Part shown: piece by piece, positions 58,492-64,000 of the stretch
Layout of the letters: every line of letters starts with the position of its first letter
How positions within the stretch are numbered: the stretch's first letter is position 1
NCBI RefSeq assembly: GCF_963664415.1
Contig: NZ_OY761445.1
Span: 2,320,501-2,384,500, forward strand
Direction: 5' to 3'
Length of the DNA: 64,000 bases
From: an uncultured Desulfobacter sp.
GTDB taxonomy: Bacteria > Desulfobacterota > Desulfobacteria > Desulfobacterales > Desulfobacteraceae
Program-made: the position numbers and the translations under genes
Notes under the pieces: model-generated
Told to the model about the DNA's origin: nothing
Seen by the model: the letters and a program-made list of their open reading frames with translations, nothing else
Databases searched by the model: none

Positions 58492-60456
58492 TTATTTCAT
58501 TAATTCTTTATGGCTGCTGATCAGGGTATCCACAACTTCAGGATCGGACAACGTGGACACATCACCAAGCTGATCATACTCGTCCGTTGCAATCTTTCTC
58601 AGAATTCGTCTCATGATCTTGCCGGATCGCGTCTTGGGCAGATCTGAGGCAAAATTGATGATATCCGGCGTGGCAATGGGCCCGATTTCACTTCTCACAT
58701 GTTTTTTCAGCTCAGCCATCAGTTCATCGGACGCTGCGACACCGACATTGAGGGTAACAAACGCATAAATCCCCTGCCCCTTGATGTCATGGGGAAATCC
58801 AATGACTGCGGCTTCGGCTACATTAATATGACTACCCAAAGCGGCTTCCACTTCTGCCGTACTCATGCGATGTCCGGACACGTTAATCACGTCATCCACA
58901 CGGCCGGTGATCCAAATATAGCCATCCTCATCCCTGCGGCAGCCGTCACCTGCAAAATAATATCCGTCAAACATCTGGAAATAGGTCATTTCAAACCGGT
59001 CATGGTTATTATAAACCGTGCGCATCTGGCCAGGCCAGGGCTCTTTGATGGCAAGGATTCCATCACAGGCCCCTTCCAGCTCTTTTCCATCTTCACTGAG
59101 CACCACAGGCTGCACAGAGAAAAACGGCAGGGTGGCGGAACCGGGTTTCTGGTCAATGGCATAGGGCAAAGCAGAAATCATGATACCGCCGGTCTCTGTC
59201 TGCCACCAGGTATCTACAATGGGGCACTGTCCCTTGCCCACATATTTATGATACCACTGCCACGCCTCGGGATTGATGGGCTCGCCCACGGATCCCAAAA
59301 CCCGCAGAGAGGAAAGGTCATATTTTTCTACCCATTCCTCGCCCTGGGCCATGAGCGCACGAATAGCTGTGGGCGCGGTGTAGAACTGATTAACTTTCCA
59401 TTTTTCCACAGTGGCCCAGAACCTGCCGGGATCCGGATAGGTGGGAACACCTTCAAATATAATGGATGTAGCACCTTGGGAAAGCGGGCCGTAAACAATA
59501 TAGGAGTGACCCGTTACCCAGCCGATATCTGCCGTGCACCAGTAGACATCACCTTCGTGGTAGTCAAATATGTATTTAAAGGTCGTTCCGGTGTAGACCA
59601 TATATCCGCCGACATTGTGTTGAACCCCCTTGGGCGTGCCTGTGGAACCGGAGGTATAAAGAATAAACAGTGGATCCTCGGCATCCATCCATTCCACCGG
59701 ACACTCGGCACTCTGGGCCTGGACGGCTTCGTGCCACCAGACATCCCGGTTTTCTACCATATTCACGTCAGAACCGGTTCGCTTGACCACAAAGCAGGTA
59801 CCGACACTGTGTCCTAAATCTTCACACATCTTCAGGGCCTGATCTGCATTGCCCTTGAGGGGAACAGACTTGGCGCCACGCATGACACCGTCCGATGTAA
59901 TTAAAACTTTGCAAAGGGAATCCATGATTCTGTTGGACAAAGCCTCGGAAGAAAACCCGCCGAATACAATGGAGTGCACGGCCCCGATTCTGGCACAGGC
60001 CATCATGGTTATGGCAAGTTCCGGTATCATGGGCAGGTATATGGCCACACGGTCACCCTTACCCACCCCGCTCTCTTTCAAGGCATTAGCAAAGCGGCAC
60101 ACTTTTTCATGCAGTTCGCGGTAGGTGATCACCATATCCTCGTCCGGGCTGTTTCCCTCCCAGATAAAAGCCGCCTGGTCACCCCGGGTCTCCAGATGAC
60201 GATCCAGACAATTATACGTTATATTTGTCTTGGCATTTTTAAACCACTCAATGGACACCGGCCCCTTGGACATGCTGTAGTTAAAATCCCGAACCTTGTC
60301 CCATTTTTTTTCCCAGTAAAACGTTTCTGCAATTTCACCCCAGAACCCTTCAGGATCTTCCACGGATCTTTTGTACATAGCCTGATATTCATCCATAGAT
60401 TTAATCCAGGCATTTTCACGAAATGTATCCGGTGCATGAAAAATGTTCTCGCTCAT
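58492..60456 (-). CDS. acs: Acetyl-CoA synthetase
   Basis: I start at ATG 60456 (MSENIFHAPDTF) because GGAGA lies 9 bases upstream; the frame reaches 60489. The 654-residue AMP-forming ligase has ILYTSGSTGTPKGVQHN near 260, the adenylation motifs WWQTETGG and YFAGDGCRRDEDGY, and GRVDDVINVSGHRMSTAE. The C-terminal PKTRSGKIMRR holds the Lys regulated by acetylation in Acs enzymes. It converts acetate, ATP and CoA to acetyl-CoA. A strong sigma-54-type promoter lies about 60 bp upstream, and the next gene upstream encodes a sigma-54 activator. Confidence 0.97.
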   Translation of the reverse strand: MSENIFHAPDTFRENAWIKSMDEYQAMYKRSVEDPEGFWGEIAETFYWEKKWDKVRDFNYSMSKGPVSIEWFKNAKTNITYNCLDRHLETRGDQAAFIWEGNSPDEDMVITYRELHEKVCRFANALKESGVGKGDRVAIYLPMIPELAITMMACARIGAVHSIVFGGFSSEALSNRIMDSLCKVLITSDGVMRGAKSVPLKGNADQALKMCEDLGHSVGTCFVVKRTGSDVNMVENRDVWWHEAVQAQSAECPVEWMDAEDPLFILYTSGSTGTPKGVQHNVGGYMVYTGTTFKYIFDYHEGDVYWCTADIGWVTGHSYIVYGPLSQGATSIIFEGVPTYPDPGRFWATVEKWKVNQFYTAPTAIRALMAQGEEWVEKYDLSSLRVLGSVGEPINPEAWQWYHKYVGKGQCPIVDTWWQTETGGIMISALPYAIDQKPGSATLPFFSVQPVVLSEDGKELEGACDGILAIKEPWPGQMRTVYNNHDRFEMTYFQMFDGYYFAGDGCRRDEDGYIWITGRVDDVINVSGHRMSTAEVEAALGSHINVAEAAVIGFPHDIKGQGIYAFVTLNVGVAASDELMAELKKHVRSEIGPIATPDIINFASDLPKTRSGKIMRRILRKIATDEYDQLGDVSTLSDPEVVDTLISSHKELMK

Positions 60457-60520
60457 ATTGAATGTCTCCTTCTCGTATAATGTACCCATAAGTTATTTTT
60501 AACTATTTTGTCATTGAATA

Positions 60521-60540
60521 TAGAGCAAACTTTGTACCGG
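60521..60540 (-). promoter_or_regulatory. Sigma-54 promoter candidate for acs
   Basis: Read on the minus strand the bases are CCGGTACAAAGTTTGCTCTA: GG, exactly ten bases, then GC, matching the -24/-12 pattern (consensus TGGCAC-N5-TTGC; here CGGTAC-N5-TTGC). Transcription would start near 60513, leaving a leader of about 57 bases before the acs ATG. The adjacent upstream gene is a sigma-54-dependent response regulator, which strengthens the call. Confidence 0.7.
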
Positions 60541-60673
60541 AGGCGATTTTTTAATATAACATACTAATAACAAAGAGGATATTCAACAACACAGATATTA
60601 TTGTAACTAAAAACAAGCCACAACAAAAGTTGTTGGTTATTTTCCAAATAAAACGCAATATTCTTTTAAAACA

Positions 60674-60721
60674 ACAATTTAATTGTATTTACAACTTTTA
60701 TTGTAAATACAATTAAATTGT
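60674..60721. repeat. Perfect 21-bp inverted repeat between regulator and acs
   Basis: ACAATTTAATTGTATTTACAA at 60674-60694 (21 bases, the last being A) is exactly complementary to 60701-60721 with a 6-base loop. It begins 13 bp past the stop of the response-regulator gene and about 140 bp upstream of the acs -24 box. It could be a transcript end for the regulator or an upstream activator-binding palindrome for acs. It is AT-rich and lacks a classic terminator's GC stem. Confidence 0.75.
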
Positions 60722-60733
60722 AGGTGGACCGAT

Positions 60734-62119
60734 TCACCCCTCTTTGCGAAGCTTTTGGAGACGTTTGCTGAGTGCCTGCTGGGAAATACCCAAAATTTTG
60801 GCCGCAGCAGACTGATTCCCCCCCGTATGAGCCATGGCTGTTTCTATCAGTTCATTAGCGGCCTGCTTTAACGTCGGAAGTCCCGGATCTAAGGGCAAAG
60901 AAGCCCCGCTACCATGATCAGCCCGGGTGAACACATTGAACAGACCCGCAGAGATAGCGCCGCCCTGGTATCTTGACATGGCATCGTAAACCATGGATTT
61001 TAACTCTCTGATATTTCCTTTGAACGGATATGTTTCCATGGTTTCAATAAGGCTTTTCGGGATATCCGGTACAGGCTTATCCAGTTCATCGGCGGCCTGA
61101 CAGATAAACCGGTCAAGAAGCAAAGGAAGATCTAAAAGACGTTCCCTAAGCGGCGGAATGGTCAAGGTGTGCGTGGAAAGGCGGTAAATCAAATCCTTCC
61201 TGAATTTACCCTGTTTTTCAAGTGCCCACAGATCCTGGTTGGTGGAAGCAATAATCCGGGTATCCGAATGCCGGGTAATATCTGATCCCAGTGCCAGATA
61301 ATCGCCTTCTTGGAGCAACCTGAGCAACTTGACCTGGGATGTTAATGCCAGATCGCCGATCTCATCCAGCATTAAAGTTCCTCCTGAGGCCTTCAAAATC
61401 AAACCGGGCCGGGCGTTCCGGGCGCTGGTAAACGCACCGGGCACATGCCCGAACAAGGTATCTGAAAACACATTATCATCCAACCCTGCCACATTCACCT
61501 TGACCAGTTTTCCCTTGCGACCGCTCAGATTGTGAATACTTTGACCAATCAATTCCTTCCCCACCCCTGTTTCCCCAAAAATCAGCACCGGCTGGGGAGA
61601 AGGTGCCACAGCCTCCACATAATGAAAAATGGCATGCATCTGGCTATCCTGGGTAATGATATTCTTGAAGGCTGAAGGTCTTTTTATCTGAGCAAACAGT
61701 TCCTGGTGCATGGGCTTTGAAAGCTGCCCTGGCGCCTGACCGCCGCCAAGTGCCTGCTTTACCGACTTAACCAGGCGATCCTGATCAACAGGCTTAAGGA
61801 TATAATCCATGGCTCCGATTTTCATGCATTTTACCGCCGTATCCACCTCAACATTACCTGTAAGCACAATAACTGGAATTCTCGGCCAAGTTTTCCGGAT
61901 ACTTTTCAACAGATGGTCACCGCTGATATGGGGAAGATTCAAATCCAGTAGGACCAGTCCGGGAATTCTACGTTCCATGGTCCTGATCACATCCCTTGAA
62001 TCCTGAATGGCGGTGATGTTGTCAAAACCGGCCATGCGAAGCACCGTTTCCACTGCAGCAAGAATTTTTGGATCGTTATCCACTATTAATATGGGATTAT
62101 CGGGATTTGGTGAATTCAA
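60734..62119 (-). CDS. Sigma-54-dependent response regulator, probable activator of acs
   Basis: I propose TTG 62119 as start (LNSPNPDNPILIVDND) because AAGGAGG lies 8 bases upstream. An ATG at 62149 has no ribosome site, and the open frame further up is hydrophobic and non-homologous. The ~461-residue protein has a receiver domain (acidic DND, phospho-Asp in VLLDLNLPH, Lys in ILKPVD). The AAA+ domain has GETGVGKELIG and TLMLDEIGDL. A Fis-type HTH sits at the C-terminus (NQSAAAKILGISQQALSKRLQ). The loop that contacts sigma-54 reads GAFTSA instead of GAFTGA. It is followed by acs on the same strand. No sensor kinase is in the window. Confidence 0.9.
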   Translation of the reverse strand: MNSPNPDNPILIVDNDPKILAAVETVLRMAGFDNITAIQDSRDVIRTMERRIPGLVLLDLNLPHISGDHLLKSIRKTWPRIPVIVLTGNVEVDTAVKCMKIGAMDYILKPVDQDRLVKSVKQALGGGQAPGQLSKPMHQELFAQIKRPSAFKNIITQDSQMHAIFHYVEAVAPSPQPVLIFGETGVGKELIGQSIHNLSGRKGKLVKVNVAGLDDNVFSDTLFGHVPGAFTSARNARPGLILKASGGTLMLDEIGDLALTSQVKLLRLLQEGDYLALGSDITRHSDTRIIASTNQDLWALEKQGKFRKDLIYRLSTHTLTIPPLRERLLDLPLLLDRFICQAADELDKPVPDIPKSLIETMETYPFKGNIRELKSMVYDAMSRYQGGAISAGLFNVFTRADHGSGASLPLDPGLPTLKQAANELIETAMAHTGGNQSAAAKILGISQQALSKRLQKLRKEG

Positions 62120-62286
62120 AACGCGTAACACCTCCTTCTTGCCGTCCATTAAAAAATGACAGGCGTGGGAAGAATGAATATAAAAATATTTGTGACAAAA
62201 AAAGACAATGATCAATGCGCTGGGAACAATACCAAAAACAATAATTATTACCAGTACAACTGTATATCCCAACAAGTTAAAACCAA

Positions 62287-62356
62287 AGTCAAGCACCCTG
62301 TAACTAAGGGGGTTCGTCCACTCTATCTTTATCCTGAAAAAAGAATCCAATGTCAA
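62287..62356 (-). promoter_or_regulatory. Sigma-70-like promoter candidates for the response regulator
   Basis: On the minus strand TTGACA (62356-62351) is followed after 17 bases by GATAAA (62333-62328). A second TTGACT (62292-62287) is followed after 18 bases by GATATA. Either would leave a leader of roughly 130-200 bases before TTG 62119. The first has a perfect -35 and a 4-of-6 -10. The rest of the gene-free stretch 62120-62607 shows nothing else I can name. Confidence 0.35.
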
Positions 62357-62688
62357 CTGCTGTTCAAAAAACCAAATAGCTACCATGAACTGGAGTAGTC
62401 CATAAATTTTGAACCCAAAAGCACAACAATTATGAAAGCAAAGTAACAATTTATTTTGATTTTTACATAAAAAATAGAACAAAAATGTTGATTTTTTTCC
62501 AGATTACCCGATAATAAAGTTAAAGGGTTTCCAACAATAGATACAAACCCACTCCAAAACACTCTTATATTTCGTGGATCAAACCTTTTTTTAACAATTT
62601 CATAAGCATGATGGCATGCGAATTGCATTTAACAAGTTTAAGATTTGACACACAAATCGAGAATTTATTAAAAAAAGGATTTATTGAA

Positions 62689-62889
62689 ATGGACAGCAAC
62701 AAAAAAATATTTGAAGTAAAAAAAACATTCGGACTCAGTGTACTGCTCAAACTGACACGCAAAACCATAGATGGGGTAGAGATCAGTGAACTGGACGGGA
62801 AGTACCGCTCTAATCTAGATTTAGATGAAATGAACCGGGCTGTGAGCCGCACCATAGCGTCACACAATATTCAGTTGAAAACCAGATAG
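62689..62889 (+). CDS. Small unknown protein
   Basis: From ATG 62689 (MDSNKKIFEVKKTFGLS) the frame encodes 66 residues; an upstream ATG at 62608 would add 27 residues that look non-coding. An AAAGGA lies about 10 bases upstream. The sequence is amphipathic (LSVLLKLTRKTIDGVEISEL, DLDEMNRAVSRTIAS) with no Cys and no motif. I do not recognise a family. A hairpin follows 17 bp after the stop. Confidence 0.5.
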   Translation: MDSNKKIFEVKKTFGLSVLLKLTRKTIDGVEISELDGKYRSNLDLDEMNRAVSRTIASHNIQLKTR

Positions 62890-62906
62890 CCTGGTGTCGA
62901 AAAGCA

Positions 62907-62938
62907 TTTGCCGGGCATGCAGTCTCCTTCCCGGCAAA
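62907..62938. terminator. Hairpin after the small unknown gene
   Basis: TTTGCCGGG at 62907-62915 pairs perfectly with CCCGGCAAA at 62930-62938 across a 14-base loop. There is no strong T run after it, so it is only a possible terminator or mRNA-stabilising hairpin. Confidence 0.45.
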
Positions 62939-63074
62939 ATGTATCATGTACCAACACCGGGAAGGCCAATTCTTTTCCCGTTCTTCTATCTCAAAGACCC
63001 AAACAACAATAAAATCGACACACAGTTGTATCAATGATTCATGTTTGTAATTATTCCTACCTTCTGATTTGACA

Positions 63075-63155
63075 ATAAAGAGGTGGCATTCACCTCACTT
63101 TTGATTTATGACTGTCCATATTATTGGGCCAAACCCAACGGAGTCGGCCTTTTTA
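63075..63155 (+). promoter_or_regulatory. Possible fluoride (crcB) riboswitch upstream of fluC
   Basis: GAGGTGGCATTCACCTC at 63080-63096 forms a six-base-pair hairpin whose loop sequence TGGCATT matches a common fluoride-riboswitch first stem-loop (consensus like GGAGATGGCATTCCTCC). About ten bases on, ATGACTGTCC (63108-63117) resembles the 3' aptamer strand (ATGACTCCTAC), and GGCA can pair with TGTC in a pseudoknot with one wobble. A GGCC...GGCC stem plus T5 (63127-63154) could be the expression platform. The second aptamer stem is not obvious, so the call rests mainly on the fluC gene downstream. Confidence 0.4.
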
Positions 63156-63226
63156 TGACAGCCATGGGCTAAACGGGCCTATATAGACGCCAGGCCCACC
63201 TCAAAACAAACTGGTTAAAAAGAAAA

Positions 63227-63604
63227 ATGATCAAAATAGCAATGGTAGGATTAGGCGGTGCCATGGGAGCCATATGCCGCTTTCTGGTGTATGAAGGATA
63301 TATCAATATTGTAAAAAACACATCGCTCCCATTAGGAACCATCACCGTTAACGTTTTAGGATGCTTTATCATAGGATTTTTAGGCGGCATTGCCGATACT
63401 CGGCAAATCTTTCCACCGGAAATGCGGTTACTCATTTTTACCGGATTTTTAGGCGGATTCACCACATTTTCCACATTTGGATTTGAACTGTTCTTATATA
63501 TGCGCAACGGTCAAGTCGGCCTGGCCGTCCTAAACGGCCTGATCCAGTTAAGCGCCGGATTACTTTTCGTCTGGGCCGGTTTCATGCTGTCAAAAACACT
63601 TTAA
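63227..63604 (+). CDS. fluC: Fluoride ion channel FluC (CrcB)
   Basis: The 125-residue membrane protein has four hydrophobic segments and the Fluc family motifs: GLGGAMGAICRF near residue 8, LGTITVNVLGCFIIGFLGG near 36-54, and GFLGGFTTFSTFGFE near 72-86, whose Phe and Thr residues line the fluoride pores. It exports toxic fluoride as a dual-topology dimer. It is a single-gene transcription unit, possibly controlled by the riboswitch-like leader. Confidence 0.96.
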   Translation: MIKIAMVGLGGAMGAICRFLVYEGYINIVKNTSLPLGTITVNVLGCFIIGFLGGIADTRQIFPPEMRLLIFTGFLGGFTTFSTFGFELFLYMRNGQVGLAVLNGLIQLSAGLLFVWAGFMLSKTL

Positions 63605-63707
63605 AGACAAATAATACATTTTCGTGTCACCAAATTGTAATAATATAAAATCAGTGTGCACGACTTAGTGTCACATTTATGACATCAAGCGTTGTAATAA
63701 ATAAAAT

Positions 63708-63741
63708 CCGGGCCGCCCGGCTAAAAAGCCGGACGACCCGG
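63708..63741 (-). terminator. Terminator, best fit for the minus-strand acetate kinase gene
   Basis: CCGGGCCGCCCGGCT (63708-63722) faces AGCCGGACGACCCGG (63727-63741) with loop AAAA. As minus-strand RNA all fifteen positions can pair, two as G-U wobble; as plus-strand RNA two C-A mismatches break it. The minus strand then runs into ATTTTATTTATT. So it primarily terminates the gene ending at 63933. The rest of 63605-63932 holds nothing else I can support. Confidence 0.75.
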
Positions 63742-63932
63742 AAAGAAAAAGAAAAGAAGAAAGTATGCTAGATTAGAATGGCGATCTTTTCGGATGTATT
63801 AAACACACCACATCCAGCATGTTTTCTTTTTTAGCAGATGAATCTAACCTTGACATGACCCAGACATGACCTTTTGGTAATGGTGCTTGGCCTAAAAGGC
63901 ACCGCTAAAGCCTTGCATTCGATAACAGAAAT

Positions 63933-64000
63933 TCAGGCGGTTACAAGATCTTTGCAGATGGTTGCAATCTCAAATTCTTCATCCGTGGGAACAACCCAGA
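63933..64000 (-). CDS. ackA: Acetate kinase, C-terminal end only
   Basis: The last 21 codons before the window edge read WVVPTDEEFEIATICKDL then VTA and TGA at 63935-63933. The (V/I)PT(D/N)EE(L/F)xIA pattern is the conserved C-terminus of acetate kinase, which interconverts acetyl phosphate and acetate with ADP/ATP. Together with acs this puts two acetate-activation genes within 4 kb. The gene is partial because of the window edge, so I rely on this short motif. Confidence 0.75.
   Translation of the reverse strand, partial: WVVPTDEEFEIATICKDLVTA

Noticed and set aside
62483..62607. Hydrophobic N-terminal extension of the response regulator and the short open frames opposite the small gene
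   Set aside because: The extension has no ribosome site and is not typical of the family. The AAGGAGG-TTG start at 62119 explains the receiver domain start.

Overview
The window looks like a Gram-negative, anaerobic acetate-metabolising bacterium, most likely a Desulfobacteraceae-type member of the Desulfobacterota. I infer this from a complete type VI secretion system (T6SS) with its own Ser/Thr kinase and phosphatase, an ATP sulfurylase/APS kinase fusion, acetyl-CoA synthetase beside a sigma-54 activator, and the tail of acetate kinase. No rRNA or taxonomic marker gene is present, so the assignment is an inference from gene content.

Layout. (1) 1-23.1 kb is an accessory effector island. 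It holds four candidate effector or cargo gene sets, mostly on the minus strand. They are separated by three near-identical REP-associated tyrosine transposase (RAYT) genes, two truncated RAYT remnants, six copies of their ~110-bp 5' leader and many REP-like GAGCCCGACCC units. It is also packed with insertion sequences: a partial IS1; an IS3 carrying an ISKra4-type element; and a three-level nest in which an IS66 holds an ISBst12-type IS66, which holds an IS1634. Target duplications are visible for four of these insertions, and conceptual excision restores the interrupted reading frames exactly. (2) 22.6-31.2 kb is the loaded tip: an immunity candidate, a PAAR-Rhs protein with a Tse2-like C-terminal toxin, a TPR adaptor candidate, VgrG and TssJ. 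(3) 31.2-53 kb is the structural T6SS operon on the minus strand: tssH, G, F, E, tagJ, hcp, tssC, B, A, tagF, tssM, L, K, tagH (FHA), a LysM/TPR lipoprotein and a polysaccharide deacetylase lipoprotein. (4) 53.2-56.5 kb, divergently transcribed, holds a kinase-less sensor, a PpkA-like membrane kinase with a related sensor domain, and a PppA-like phosphatase. (5) 56.6-64 kb is housekeeping: a SAT/APS kinase fusion with altered active-site motifs, acs with a good sigma-54 promoter and its probable response regulator, a small unknown protein, fluC/crcB behind a possible fluoride riboswitch, and the 3' end of ackA.

How the parts work together. The T6SS carries the threonine-phosphorylation toolkit (PpkA, PppA, FHA protein, TagF), so firing is probably controlled post-translationally. 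A dedicated peptidoglycan module (LysM lipoprotein plus deacetylase) may open the wall for assembly. VgrG, the adaptor and the PAAR-Rhs-Tse2-like protein form one cargo. Further effector-immunity candidates lie downstream as cassettes punctuated by direct copies of RAYT genes, an arrangement that could let cassettes be lost, gained or duplicated by recombination. That RAYT-punctuated cassette array, with a caspase-like (clan CD) effector candidate in it, is the most interesting system seen here.
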